From Duganella alba (GTDB lineage: Bacteria > Pseudomonadota > Gammaproteobacteria > Burkholderiales > Burkholderiaceae_D): a stretch of 64,000 nt of DNA. Within the stretch, counting starts at the first letter, position 1, and every line of letters begins with the position of its first letter. The notes below the pieces were generated by a model, which was not told the origin of the DNA, made no database searches, and saw nothing but the letters and a program-made list of their open reading frames with translations. Below, piece after piece: positions 1 to 9,204 of this stretch. The position numbers were made by a program, and so were the translations under genes. Location: positions 1 through 64,000 of the forward strand of contig NZ_WKJN01000009.1 of the NCBI RefSeq assembly GCF_009674495.1, read 5' to 3'.

Positions 1-1604
1 GCCGCACGCACTGCCGGACGTGGCGCCGGCTTCAACGCAGGCGCCTGCATGGCCGCCGCGCCCAGCTTGAACTGCGCCGACACGCCGGCCAGCGACGCCG
101 CCTGATCCTGCATGCTGGCCGCCGCTGCCGCCGCCTGTTCCACCAGCGCCGCGTTCTGCTGCGTCATCTCATCCATCTGCGCGATCGCTTCGTTGACCTG
201 ATTGATGCCGATGCTCTGTTCCGAGCTGGCGGCGGTGATCTCGCTCATGATGTCGGTAACGCGGCGCACGCTGGCCACCACTTCCTCCATGGTGCTGCCG
301 GCCTGCTGCACCAGCTGCGCGCCGGCATCCACCTGCGCCACCGAATTGTCGATCAGGGCCTTGATCTCCTTGGCCGCAGCCGCCGAGCGTTGCGCCAGGC
401 CGCGCACTTCGGACGCCACCACCGCAAAGCCGCGACCCTGTTCGCCGGCGCGCGCCGCTTCCACCGCCGCATTCAGCGCCAGGATATTGGTCTGGAAGGC
501 GATGCCGTCGATCACGCCGATGATGTCGACGATCTTCTTGGCCGAACTGTCGATCGCGCCCATGGTGTGCACCACCTGGCCGACGATGGCGCCGCCTTTT
601 TCCGCCACTTCCGAGGCGGCGTGCGCCAGCTTGTCGGCCTGGCGGGCGTTGTCGGCGTTCTGGCGCACGGTGGTGGTCAGTTCCTCCATCGAGGCGGCGG
701 TTTCCTCCAGCGCGCTGGCCTGCTGCTCGGTGCGCGCCGACAGGTCGTGATTGCCGGCGGCGATTTCGCTCGACGCCAGCGCGATCGACTGCGCGCCGTG
801 CTGCACGTCGCCGACCACTTTCACCAGCTCGTCGTTCATGCCTTTCAGTTCGCGCATCAGGTCGCCGATCTGGTCGCGCGGGGCGGCGCCGAACTCGGTG
901 GTCAGGTCGCCGCTGGCAACCGTGGTGGCGACGCCGATGGCCGCTTCCAGCGGACGGGTGATGCTGCGCGAAATCAGCGTCGCGCACACCGCGCCCAGCG
1001 CCACCAGCAGCACGCCAAGCGTGATGGTGAGGTTGATGCTGCGGGTGGTCGCGGCTTCCACGTCCTGCGCCATCTGGTCCAGCACCTTGCGTTCGTACTC
1101 CACCAGTTTCAGCATGCCGGCCTGGTAGGCCTCGGCCGACGGCGTGAAGCTGGTGCTGAAGATGCGCGCCGCGCCTTCGGCGTCGCCGGCCTTGTTGGCG
1201 TCCAGCAGCGCCTGCTTGGATTCGACGAACTTGGCGCGTACCGCCAGCGTGGCCTGGTAGATGGCTTTCTCGTCGTCGCTGGTGATCAGTTCACCCATCT
1301 TGCGGTTCATGACGTTGCCCTTTTTCGAACCGTCGGCCATGGTTTCGGCAAAGGTGGTGGCCAGCGAGGTGTCGCTGCTCTTGGCCATCATGATGGTGCG
1401 GGCGATGGTGACGGCGGTCTGGGTGTACCAGTCGGCGGCCAGGCGCTCACGCGCCAGCGGCTCGGCCATCATGCGCTTGGTGGCGTCGGCGTTTTGTACC
1501 GCATTGCGCAGCGCAAACGCGGTGGAGATGATCGAAAGGACCAGGACAACGGCAAAGCCCAGCGACAGCCGGGCGCCGATGCGGATGTTGGATAAGGAGG
1601 ACAT
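1..1604 (-). CDS. Methyl-accepting chemotaxis protein (3' end outside window)
   Basis: Membrane chemoreceptor that passes a periplasmic ligand signal to CheA/CheW. 534 codons are visible and the C-terminus lies beyond base 1. The start ([17 protein letters not shown]) gives one transmembrane helix near residues 12-32, then a four-helix-type periplasmic region, a second membrane helix near 190-210, HAMP, and a long cytoplasmic coiled coil. The hairpin tip is present ([20 protein letters not shown]). The start at 1604 aligns with that of the neighbouring receptor; no strong Shine-Dalgarno is seen. The signalling domain is very like the next gene, so the two look like a tandem duplication. The ligand cannot be predicted. 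Confidence 0.93.
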   Translation of the reverse strand, partial: MSSLSNIRIGARLSLGFAVVLVLSIISTAFALRNAVQNADATKRMMAEPLARERLAADWYTQTAVTIARTIMMAKSSDTSLATTFAETMADGSKKGNVMNRKMGELITSDDEKAIYQATLAVRAKFVESKQALLDANKAGDAEGAARIFSTSFTPSAEAYQAGMLKLVEYERKVLDQMAQDVEAATTRSINLTITLGVLLVALGAVCATLISRSITRPLEAAIGVATTVASGDLTTEFGAAPRDQIGDLMRELKGMNDELVKVVGDVQHGAQSIALASSEIAAGNHDLSARTEQQASALEETAASMEELTTTVRQNADNARQADKLAHAASEVAEKGGAIVGQVVHTMGAIDSSAKKIVDIIGVIDGIAFQTNILALNAAVEAARAGEQGRGFAVVASEVRGLAQRSAAAAKEIKALIDNSVAQVDAGAQLVQQAGSTMEEVVASVRRVTDIMSEITAASSEQSIGINQVNEAIAQMDEMTQQNAALVEQAAAAAASMQDQAASLAGVSAQFKLGAAAMQAPALKPAPRPAVRA

Positions 1605-1707
1605 GACCGGGAGCAGGCCGACAACGGCCTGTAATTATTGGTAACGCTCCCAGTATAGCTTTTTTCTAAATGAATTTACATGCAGAAACATTCTGTTACG
1701 GTAATAA

Positions 1708-3402
1708 TCACAGCGTCTGGCCGTCTTGCCAATCTTGTTCCGCGCCCACGGTTGCGGGCCGGCGCGCCGGTGTGGGCGGCTGCAGCCGGGCCCGCGCCGC
1801 CGGCAAGGCGGCGCGTTGCGGCGGTGGCGCCAGGGCGGCCTGCCGTCCGTCGTTGCCCAGCTTGAACGACGCCGCGACCTCGGCCAGCCGCGTCGCCTGC
1901 TCCTGCATGCTGGCCGCCGCCGCCGCCGCTTGTTCGACCAGCGCGGCGTTCTGCTGGGTCACCTGGTCCATCTGCGTGATCGCCGTGTTGACCTGGTCGA
2001 TGCCGATGCGCTGCTCGCTGCTGGCCGAGGTGATCTCGCCCATGATGTCGGTCACGCGGCGCACGCTGCTCACCACATCCTCCATGGTGCTGCCGGCCTG
2101 CTGCACCAGCTTCGCGCCGATGTCGACCTGCTCGACCGAGTTGCCGATCAACTCCTTGATTTCCCTGGCGGCGCCGGCCGAGCGCTGCGCCAGGTTGCGC
2201 ACCTCGGACGCCACCACCGCGAAGCCGCGTCCCTGTTCGCCGGCGCGCGCCGCTTCCACCGCCGCATTCAGCGCCAGGATATTGGTCTGGAACGCGATGC
2301 CGTCGATGACGCCGATGATGTCGACAATCTTGCGCGACGAATCATTGATCGAGCCCATGGTGTTGACCACCTGGCCGACGATGGAGCCGCCTTTCTCCGC
2401 CACCTCGGAGGCAGCGCGCGCCAGCTGGTTGGCCTGTTTGGCGTTCTCCGCATTCTGGCGCACGGTGGAGGTCAGCTCCTCCATCGACGACGCGGTTTCC
2501 TCCAGCGAGCTGGCTTGTTCCTCGGTGCGCTGCGACAGGTCCATATTGCCGGCGGCGATTTCGTTGGACGCGGTGGCGATGGTGTGGGTGCCTTCCTGCA
2601 CCTGGCTGACCACCGTGCGCAGCGCGTCGTTCATGCCGCGCAGCGCCGTCATCAGGTCGCCGATCTCATCCTTGTTGTGTTTCTGGTCGAACCGCGTGGT
2701 CAGGTCGCCGTTGGCCACGGTGGCGGCGATGTCGACGGCGGAGCGCAGCGGCACCGTGATCGAGCGCGAGATGAACCACGCGGCGATCGAGCCGATGCCG
2801 ACCATCAGCGCGGCCAGCAGCATCAGCAGCGCGTTGCTGCGGCTGTTGGCGGCGTCGATGGCGTGGGCGGTGTCGTCGATCGCCTGGCGCTGCATGGCAA
2901 GGAAGCTCTTGATGCGGTTCTGGTAGGCGTCGGCGGCGGGCGTGAAGGCTTGCTTGAACAGCTGCTCGCCCTTGACGCTGTCGCCGGCCTTGCGCGCGTT
3001 CATGACGTCGGTCTTGCCCTTCTGGTACTTGGCGCGCAGGTCGGTGATCTCGGCGAAAATCCGGCGTTCTTCATCACTGGTCAGCAGCTCCTTGATCTGG
3101 CCGATCAGCTCGCCGCCGCGCTTGGTGCTGGCGGCGATGACGTCGGCAAAGGTGTCGGAGAGTTTTTCATCGGTGCTGCGGGCGATCAGCGCGGTGCGGG
3201 CGATGGCGGAGTAGGTCAGCACATACCAGTCGGCCACCAGGCGCTCCTTGGCAAGCGGCTTTTCCATCATGTCGCGCGTGGCCTGCGCGGTGGCGCGCGC
3301 GTTGACCAGGGCGACGGAAGTGGCGAGGATGGCCAGCAGCAGAACCACTGCAAAACCGATGGCGAGACGTGTACCAATACGCATTTGCGACAGGACATTC
3401 AT
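1708..3402 (-). CDS. Methyl-accepting chemotaxis protein
   Basis: Complete 564-residue chemoreceptor. The N-terminus ([17 protein letters not shown]) holds one membrane helix, followed by a periplasmic helical sensor, a second membrane helix near 190-210, HAMP, and the MCP signalling domain with the conserved tip [20 protein letters not shown]. The C-terminus is a Pro/Ala/Arg-rich tail without an obvious CheR-binding pentapeptide. The start at 3402 is chosen over an ATG 6 nt upstream because GGAG then sits 8 nt before it. The gene lies 103 nt upstream of the partial receptor on the same strand and is its paralogue. Sensing specificity is unknown. Confidence 0.95.
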   Translation of the reverse strand: MNVLSQMRIGTRLAIGFAVVLLLAILATSVALVNARATAQATRDMMEKPLAKERLVADWYVLTYSAIARTALIARSTDEKLSDTFADVIAASTKRGGELIGQIKELLTSDEERRIFAEITDLRAKYQKGKTDVMNARKAGDSVKGEQLFKQAFTPAADAYQNRIKSFLAMQRQAIDDTAHAIDAANSRSNALLMLLAALMVGIGSIAAWFISRSITVPLRSAVDIAATVANGDLTTRFDQKHNKDEIGDLMTALRGMNDALRTVVSQVQEGTHTIATASNEIAAGNMDLSQRTEEQASSLEETASSMEELTSTVRQNAENAKQANQLARAASEVAEKGGSIVGQVVNTMGSINDSSRKIVDIIGVIDGIAFQTNILALNAAVEAARAGEQGRGFAVVASEVRNLAQRSAGAAREIKELIGNSVEQVDIGAKLVQQAGSTMEDVVSSVRRVTDIMGEITSASSEQRIGIDQVNTAITQMDQVTQQNAALVEQAAAAAASMQEQATRLAEVAASFKLGNDGRQAALAPPPQRAALPAARARLQPPTPARRPATVGAEQDWQDGQTL

Positions 3403-3487
3403 GATCATCACTCCGAACAGGCATGCGGGATACAAGTATGCGCCCGTCTGGCCGCGCGTGGATCACTTCGTTGCTTTTTGGGAACAG

Positions 3488-4561
3488 TCAGAAACTGGCG
3501 GCCTGTTTCAGGTCCGGTTTTTCGCACCAGCGTGCGAAGGCCTCGGCCATCCGCTCGCTCTCGCCGATGGCGTGCAGCCAGTCGCGGTTGCGGCGGTCGT
3601 GGTCCTGGCCGTAGACGGTGAAGTCCTTGCGGTCCGGCAGCTTGGCGTTGGGCAGTTTGCTGACGAAGTCGGCGGAGGGCGACACCAGGATCATGTTGTC
3701 GAGCGCCGCGTCGCGCGCGCGGCGCCACGGCATGGACTTGTCCAGCCAGCCGGGCACGATGTGGTCGCTGAAGTGCGGGTACAGCACCAGGCCGGGATCG
3801 CGCTGGTAGGGCAGGTGCAGGTGGTAGTCGATCAGGCCGCCGTCCCAGTAGGCGCCGTCGGGCGCGCCGGCGATGTGGGTCACCGCCTGCAGCACCAGCG
3901 GGATGGAACCGGAGGCCAGCAGCGCGTCGCGCAGATTGTCTTCGGTGAGGCCGACGAAGTGGCCGGCGAAGGCGTCGAAATCATCGCGCAGCCAGCGCGC
4001 GTCGTCGTGCTGATGGTGGAACACCACCCGTTCCATCGACGCGGCGAGGCGCTTGCGCGACAGCGCGTTGCCGGCGGCGGCCAGCAGGAAGCCGGTCATT
4101 TCGCGCCAGCGCGCGCCGTTGGTGTTGCCCAGCGCGCCGATGCCGCGCACGGCCAGCACCGAGACGTGGTGATGCGGATGGTTGACCGCCTCGGCCGCGC
4201 GGCCATCGAGCAGCTCATCGAGCAGCGCGCGGCAGGTTTGCGACACGTAGGCGGGCGTGACCTTGTCCGGATAGCGCTGGCCGGCATACAGGCGCGCCAG
4301 CCGCCGGTGCGCGGCGACCGGATCGTGGAATGCCGAGGCCGCCATGCGCCAGGCGCCGATGGAGGCGCCGACCAGCCGGCGCTGGCGCGGCGCCTCCGTG
4401 AGGAAGTCGCCGAACAGCCAGCAATCGAGGCCGTTGAGGATCAGGCCCTTGGGGCCGCCGGCGGCGGCGGGCACGATGGCGATATCGGCCGGCTGCACGC
4501 CCTCGGCAGCGATGCGCGCCCGCGCCCGCCCGCCGAGCCGGATAGTGATCGGAGAAGTCAT
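3488..4561 (-). CDS. Patatin-like phospholipase family protein
   Basis: Predicted acyl hydrolase (357 aa) of the patatin family, which uses a Ser-Asp dyad on lipids. The visible signatures are a glycine-rich oxyanion loop AAGGPKG (about 33-39), the nucleophile elbow GASIG with Ser67, and the Asp motif WDGG with Asp240. No signal peptide or membrane helix is obvious, so a cytoplasmic or type-III-like location cannot be decided. The ATG at 4561 is preferred over a TTG nine bases upstream. It begins 37 nt after the transaldolase stop on the same strand and may be the last gene of the zwf operon. Its substrate is unknown. Confidence 0.85.
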   Translation of the reverse strand: MTSPITIRLGGRARARIAAEGVQPADIAIVPAAAGGPKGLILNGLDCWLFGDFLTEAPRQRRLVGASIGAWRMAASAFHDPVAAHRRLARLYAGQRYPDKVTPAYVSQTCRALLDELLDGRAAEAVNHPHHHVSVLAVRGIGALGNTNGARWREMTGFLLAAAGNALSRKRLAASMERVVFHHQHDDARWLRDDFDAFAGHFVGLTEDNLRDALLASGSIPLVLQAVTHIAGAPDGAYWDGGLIDYHLHLPYQRDPGLVLYPHFSDHIVPGWLDKSMPWRRARDAALDNMILVSPSADFVSKLPNAKLPDRKDFTVYGQDHDRRNRDWLHAIGESERMAEAFARWCEKPDLKQAASF

Positions 4562-4598
4562 GGTCTTCAACCGGGGGCGGCGCTGCCCCCGGATCGGA

Positions 4599-5534
4599 TT
4601 AGCGCATGCCGGAGATGATCTGCTTCAGCTTGCCGGTGTCGGCGACGAAGGCGCGGATGCCTTCGGCGGTCTTCTCGGTGGCCATCGCGTCTTCGTTCAG
4701 CATGAAGCGGAAGGTCGGCTCGTCCATGGCGATCTTGCCGATGGAGGCGTTCTTGCCGCTGTCCGAGCTCAGTTTGCGCTCGACCGGCGCGTTGCTGTCG
4801 GCCAGTTTTTGCAGCAGGTCCGGGCTGATGGTCAGGAGGTCGCAGCCGGCCAGTTCCAGGATCTGGCCGACGTTGCGGAAGCTGGCGCCCATCACTTCGG
4901 TGTTGTAGCCGAACTTGCGGTAGTAGTTGTAGATGCGCTTGACCGACTGCACGCCCGGATCTTCGGCGCCTTCGTAGTCGATGCCGGTGGATTTCTTGTA
5001 CCAGTCGTAGATGCGGCCGACGAACGGCGAAATCAGCTTGGCGCCCGCTTCGGCGCAGGCGATCGCCTGCGGCAGCGAGAACAGCAAGGTCATGTTGGTG
5101 TGGATGCCTTCTTTTTCCAGGATCTCGGAGGCGCGGATGCCTTCCCAGGTCGAGGCCATCTTGATCAGCACGCGCTCGCGCTCGATGCCGTTCTTTTCGT
5201 ACAGCTTGATCAGCTCGCGGCCCTTGGCGACCGAAGCGGCGGTGTTGAACGACAGGGCGGCGTCGATTTCGGTCGATACGCGGCCCGGAATCACGCGCAG
5301 GATCTGCTTGCCGAAGGCGACCAGCAGGTGGTCGATGACTTCGCCGGTGCTGGCGTCCATGTTGTCGCGCACGGCTTTTTCCAGCAGCGGCTTGTACTCG
5401 TCCTTCTGCACCGCCTTCAGGATCAGCGATGGATTGGTGGTGGCGTCGCGCGGGGTATAGGCCTGGATGGCCTGGAAATCGCCGGTGTCGGCTACCACGG
5501 TGGTGTACTGTTTGAGTTGTTCGAGTTGGTTCAT
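4599..5534 (-). CDS. tal: Transaldolase (TalB type)
   Basis: Transfers a dihydroxyacetone unit between sedoheptulose-7-phosphate and glyceraldehyde-3-phosphate in the non-oxidative pentose phosphate pathway; cytoplasmic. It is 311 aa, near the usual TalB length. The N-terminus ([14 protein letters not shown], then [10 protein letters not shown]) and the Schiff-base lysine segment [14 protein letters not shown] (Lys125) match the family closely. The start at 5534 aligns with other TalB proteins; a TTG twelve bases upstream is less likely. It lies downstream of zwf, hexR, the KaiC-like gene, a receiver and a transporter on the same strand, with 62 nt to the transporter. Probable co-transcription links it to hexose catabolism. 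Confidence 0.97.
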   Translation of the reverse strand: MNQLEQLKQYTTVVADTGDFQAIQAYTPRDATTNPSLILKAVQKDEYKPLLEKAVRDNMDASTGEVIDHLLVAFGKQILRVIPGRVSTEIDAALSFNTAASVAKGRELIKLYEKNGIERERVLIKMASTWEGIRASEILEKEGIHTNMTLLFSLPQAIACAEAGAKLISPFVGRIYDWYKKSTGIDYEGAEDPGVQSVKRIYNYYRKFGYNTEVMGASFRNVGQILELAGCDLLTISPDLLQKLADSNAPVERKLSSDSGKNASIGKIAMDEPTFRFMLNEDAMATEKTAEGIRAFVADTGKLKQIISGMR

Positions 5535-5596
5535 GAGCGCTGCCAATTTGATAAGGGAGTTGTTGTCCCGTTTATTTTACTCCGAACCCGGCCGGA

Positions 5597-6460
5597 TTAG
5601 CCGAGCCGCATGACAATCGCGCCACAGGCGATCAGGCTGACCGCCACAATCCGGCCCGGCGCCAGCCGTTCGCGCAGGAACAGGGCGGCCAGGGCGGCGG
5701 CGAACAGGATCGAGGTTTCGCGCAGCGCCGCCACGGCCGCCACCGGCGCCTGCGTCATGGCCCACAGCGCCAGCCCGTAGGAGGCCAGCGTGCCGACGCC
5801 GCCCAGCAGCATCACCTGCGCGTGGCTGCGGGCGTAGGCCGGCAGTGCGCGCCAGCGGCTGGTGGAGCACAGCAACAGCAGCACGGCGGTCAGCACGAAC
5901 AGCCACATGGTGTAGGCGGCCGGCGCGCCGGAGCGGCGCACGCCAACGCCGTCGATCATGGTGTAGGCGGCGATGATGACGGCGTTGAGCAGCGCGTAGA
6001 CGGTGGCGCGGCGGCGCGCGGCGCGGTTGGCGTCATTGTCGGCGCCGGCATTGGCGCCGCGCAGGATGGTCAGCGTCAGCACGCCGCCGCAGATCAGCAT
6101 GACGGCGATGTCCTGGCGCAGATGCAGCCGTTCGCCCAGCAGCGGCACGCTGGCCAGCGCCACCAGCAGCGGCGCGGCGCCGCGCATCAGCGGATAGGCC
6201 TGGCTCATGTCGCCGTGACGGTAGGCGGCCGCCAGCAGGCGGTAGTAGATGACCTGGCAGCAGGCCGACGCCGCCAGCCACGGCCAGCTTGCCGGGGCCG
6301 GCGCTGTCGCCAACGGCAGCAGCGGCAGCGACACCAGGCCGGCGCCGCAGGCCACCAGCAGGGTGCTCAGGTATTTGTCGGGGCCGACCTTGACCAGCGC
6401 GTTCCAGGTCGCGTGCAGCAGCGCGGCCAGCAGGACGATGGTGACGACCGGGCCATCCAC
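5597..6460 (-). CDS. DMT-superfamily transporter, two EamA domains
   Basis: Predicted inner-membrane permease of 287 aa with about ten hydrophobic helices arranged as two EamA repeats. The first repeat ends near residue 135 (GGVLTLTIL) and the second near the C-terminus (LIACGAIVMRLG); a charged linker (ANRAARRRATV) separates them. EamA members mostly export small metabolites or amino acids. The start is 3 nt after the stop of the receiver gene, a spacing that suggests translational coupling. The substrate cannot be named from sequence; the company of zwf and tal makes a sugar-phosphate or carbon-overflow metabolite possible, but that is only a guess. Confidence 0.85.
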   Translation of the reverse strand: MDGPVVTIVLLAALLHATWNALVKVGPDKYLSTLLVACGAGLVSLPLLPLATAPAPASWPWLAASACCQVIYYRLLAAAYRHGDMSQAYPLMRGAAPLLVALASVPLLGERLHLRQDIAVMLICGGVLTLTILRGANAGADNDANRAARRRATVYALLNAVIIAAYTMIDGVGVRRSGAPAAYTMWLFVLTAVLLLLCSTSRWRALPAYARSHAQVMLLGGVGTLASYGLALWAMTQAPVAAVAALRETSILFAAALAALFLRERLAPGRIVAVSLIACGAIVMRLG

Positions 6461-6463
6461 CGG

Positions 6464-6862
6464 CTAGCCCCGGCGCCCGATCAGCTGGTTGATGGCGGCC
6501 AGCAGCGTGTCGAACGGCACCGGTTTGCGGAAGAAGCTGTCGCACGGCGGCTGCAAGTCCCGGGGCAGGATGCCGGCGCTGCACAGGATGAAGGGAATGT
6601 CGTGCAGCGCCGCGTCGGCGCGCATGGCGCTGCACAGGGCGGCGCCGTTCATCACCGGCATCATGTAGTCGGACACCACGATGTCGGGCCGCTGCTGGCG
6701 CACGGCGGCCAGCGCCTCGGCGCCGTTGGGCGCGGTGCGCACGCGGAAGCCGCGAAACTCGAACAGCATGGTGTAGGCCGACAGCACGTCGAATTCGTCG
6801 TCGACCACCAGAATGAGCTTGCCATCCGGGTTGCTGTCCATGAGTGCGGGATGGTCGCTCAT
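6464..6862 (-). CDS. Stand-alone response regulator receiver (CheY-like)
   Basis: Single receiver domain of 132 aa with no output domain. The acidic pair is Asp21-Asp22, the phospho-acceptor is Asp65 in VVSDYMMPVMNG, the switch residue is Ser95 in LCSAG, and the conserved lysine is Lys113 in FRKP. An N-terminal extension of about 14 residues precedes the fold. The gene starts 9 nt after the KaiC-like gene ends and is followed 3 nt later by a transporter. No histidine kinase is adjacent, so its phosphodonor is unknown. Pairing with the KaiC-like ATPase suggests that they work together. Confidence 0.92.
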   Translation of the reverse strand: MSDHPALMDSNPDGKLILVVDDEFDVLSAYTMLFEFRGFRVRTAPNGAEALAAVRQQRPDIVVSDYMMPVMNGAALCSAMRADAALHDIPFILCSAGILPRDLQPPCDSFFRKPVPFDTLLAAINQLIGRRG

Positions 6863-6871
6863 GGCCAGCCG

Positions 6872-8308
6872 TTATCGGTTCAGCACGGGCGGTACGCTGG
6901 GTGGTACCGGTCCGTCGATGCTCATGCCGTTGTCGGAGATGAGCAGCACGTGGTTGGCGGCGTCGTAGCTGTTTTCACGCAGCTTGAGCACGCCGATCTG
7001 GCGCAGGTTGACGCCGGCCACGTCCACGTAACGCAGCAGGATGATGTTCTCGAACAGCATCGAGGCGGCCTCATCGCTTTGCACGTGGTCATGGCTGAAG
7101 TAGGGCAGTTCCTGCGTCAGGAAGGTGGTGACGTTGCGCACCCGCAGTTCGTTGACGAAGGCGGCCAGGAAGGAGCGCGAGCGGCCCTTGTGCAGCACGA
7201 TCTCGCGCAGGCCGTCGAGGCCGTCCACCAGCAGGCGCGACACCTTGCGCTGCGCCACATTGGCCAGCACGCCTTGCGCCAGGCTGTCGACCAGCACTTC
7301 CAGCGGCGGATGCCAGATGATCTGCAACGCGCCGTTGTCGAAGTAAGGTTGCAGCTCCAGGCCGATGTTGCGCGCCTTTTCCAGCAGCCGCTGCGGCGAT
7401 TCGTAGAAGCCGACGATCAGCGCCGGCTCGCCGCGTTGCAGGCCTTCGTGGATGAAGTGCAGGCCCATCAGCGTCTTGCCGACGCCGGGATTGCCCAGCA
7501 GCGCGGTGGTCGATCCCTTGGCGACGCCGCCGTTGGTCAGTCGGTCCCAGCCGGAAATGCCAAAGCCCAGCCGTTCGCGCGACACCGACGGCATCGCCGC
7601 CGACACCGTGCTGACCGCTTCCAGGCGGGGGTAGATGGCGATGCCGTCCTCGCCCACTTCAAACACATGGCGGCCCAGCAGGTGCTTGCTGCCGCGCAGC
7701 TTGAACACCTTGATTTCGCGGATCAGCTGCAAGCCGCTCTCGAACTGGCTCAGTTCGATCAAGCCGTCGACCAGCGTGTTTTCCGAGTCGGCCTGGTTGC
7801 CTTCGGTGGGCGACAGCAGGAAGGTGGTGCATTCCATGGTCGACACCAGCGAATTGAGCGACAGCATGAACTCGGACAGCGCCACGTCCGACGGCTTGGC
7901 CTCGCGCACGGTGCGGAAGCCGTCGATAATCATGATGTCCGGCCGCTGCTCGGCCAGGGTGGCGGCGATGGACTTGAGCAGCGCGCGCAGGCCGCCCTTG
8001 AGCAGGTCGCCATACGCGCCGATGAAGACGATGCGCTCGCCGACCAGTTCTTCGTCGAAGAAAGAGAAATTGCTCAGGTGATTGAGCATCTTGCCGTGGG
8101 TTTCGGCGATCAGCGTCAGGATCAGGACTTTCTTGCCCTGGTGCGCGTGCTGGAAGCCGATCTGGCAGGCCAGCGTGGTCTTGCCGCTGCCGGCCAGGCC
8201 CTGGATCAGGTACAGGCTGTGCGCGGGAAAGCCGCCGCCCAGGATCTCATCGAGGCCGGGAACGTGGGTGCTGAGCAGTGGAATGCGCTGGGAAGGGCGG
8301 TTGGGCAT
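6872..8308 (-). CDS. KaiC-like double RecA-fold ATPase
   Basis: Protein of 478 aa made of two KaiC/RecA ATPase domains. The Walker A motifs are GLAGSGKT at 37-44 and GNPGVGKT at 272-279; Walker B-like strands are IMIIDG (about 125-130) and RLLVDGLDG in the second half. Where cyanobacterial KaiC has paired catalytic glutamates, these domains show AET and YES, each with one Glu, and the Ser-Thr autophosphorylation pair of KaiC domain II is not apparent. No kaiA or kaiB is nearby. It lies 36 nt after hexR and directly before a lone receiver. A role as a signalling ATPase is inferred; a circadian role is not supported. Confidence 0.88.
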   Translation of the reverse strand: MPNRPSQRIPLLSTHVPGLDEILGGGFPAHSLYLIQGLAGSGKTTLACQIGFQHAHQGKKVLILTLIAETHGKMLNHLSNFSFFDEELVGERIVFIGAYGDLLKGGLRALLKSIAATLAEQRPDIMIIDGFRTVREAKPSDVALSEFMLSLNSLVSTMECTTFLLSPTEGNQADSENTLVDGLIELSQFESGLQLIREIKVFKLRGSKHLLGRHVFEVGEDGIAIYPRLEAVSTVSAAMPSVSRERLGFGISGWDRLTNGGVAKGSTTALLGNPGVGKTLMGLHFIHEGLQRGEPALIVGFYESPQRLLEKARNIGLELQPYFDNGALQIIWHPPLEVLVDSLAQGVLANVAQRKVSRLLVDGLDGLREIVLHKGRSRSFLAAFVNELRVRNVTTFLTQELPYFSHDHVQSDEAASMLFENIILLRYVDVAGVNLRQIGVLKLRENSYDAANHVLLISDNGMSIDGPVPPSVPPVLNR

Positions 8309-8344
8309 AATGACCGCACTTTAGCACACCCTCCCGCAGGCAAG

Positions 8345-9199
8345 CTATCCGATGAACGAATCGAATTGCAGGTCGAATTCCTGCAGCGCCTTCTGGGCGT
8401 TCTGCATTTTCTTGCGGAATTCCGGGCCGCGTTGCAGCGCCAGGCCGACCGCCAGCACGTCGATCACCACCAGGTAGGCCAGGCGGGCCGAGATCGGCGT
8501 GTACGGGTCGATGTTGAAGATCAGGTCGATCGGGATCAGCACCGTGGCCAGGTCGGCCAGCGGCGTGCCGGACGGCGCCAGCACGATCACCTCGGCGCCG
8601 CCGCGGCGCGCCAGCTTGACCGAGCGCACCAGCGACGGGCTGTTGCCGCGCTGGGAGATGGCCACCAGCGCATCGCCGGTGCGCAGCAGCGCCGCCGCGA
8701 TGCTGTGGATATGCGGATCGGCATAAGCCACGGTCGGCACGCCGGAACGGAAGAACTTGTGCTGGGCGTCGGCGGCGACGATGCCGGACGTGCCCTGGCC
8801 GTAGAACTCGATCTTGTTGGCTTTCGACAGGATGTCGAGCGCGCGCTGGATCGCTTCCGGGTCGAGGTTGTTGCGCAGGTCGAGCAGGGTGTTGATCGAG
8901 CGGCTGCAGATTTTATTCACCAGGTCGGCCGCGAGGTCGTCCTGGGTCGGCTGCTCGTTCAGGCCGGGCAGGGCCAGCGCCAGGCCCTGGGCCAGCTTGA
9001 GCTTGAACTCATGCCAGCCGTCATAGCCCAAGGTACGGCAGAAACGCACCACGGTCGGTTCCGACACCTGCGCGCTTTTGGCCAGCGCAGTGATGTTCTG
9101 GTTGACCGTCTGCGTCGGATGTTCGAGCACGGCCAGCGCCACCTTGCGCTCCGATTTGGAGAGCGAGTCGAGTTGGGTACGGATGGAATCCAGCAGCAT
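8345..9199 (-). CDS. hexR: RpiR/MurR-family regulator, HexR-like
   Basis: Cytoplasmic transcription regulator of 284 aa. Residues 1-75 form the RpiR helix-turn-helix (ITALAKSAQVSEPTVVRFCRTLGYDGWHEFK), and about 125-255 form the SIS sugar-phosphate-binding domain (YGQGTSGIVAADAQHKFFRSG, then ALVAISQRGNSPSLVRSVKLARRGGAEVIVLAPSG read across it). HexR proteins of this family sense KDPG and control zwf, edd, eda and related genes. The gene starts 5 nt after zwf, with GAGGA about 9 nt before the ATG. Four HexR-like operators in this window, before zwf, pgi and edd, support the assignment and suggest autoregulation through the zwf promoter. Confidence 0.9.
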   Translation of the reverse strand: MLLDSIRTQLDSLSKSERKVALAVLEHPTQTVNQNITALAKSAQVSEPTVVRFCRTLGYDGWHEFKLKLAQGLALALPGLNEQPTQDDLAADLVNKICSRSINTLLDLRNNLDPEAIQRALDILSKANKIEFYGQGTSGIVAADAQHKFFRSGVPTVAYADPHIHSIAAALLRTGDALVAISQRGNSPSLVRSVKLARRGGAEVIVLAPSGTPLADLATVLIPIDLIFNIDPYTPISARLAYLVVIDVLAVGLALQRGPEFRKKMQNAQKALQEFDLQFDSFIG

Positions 9200-9204
9200 C
9201 TATA

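Noticed and set aside
6872..8308. A circadian clock (KaiABC)
   Set aside because: No kaiA or kaiB nearby and the KaiC phosphorylation pair is not apparent; only the ATPase family is supported.
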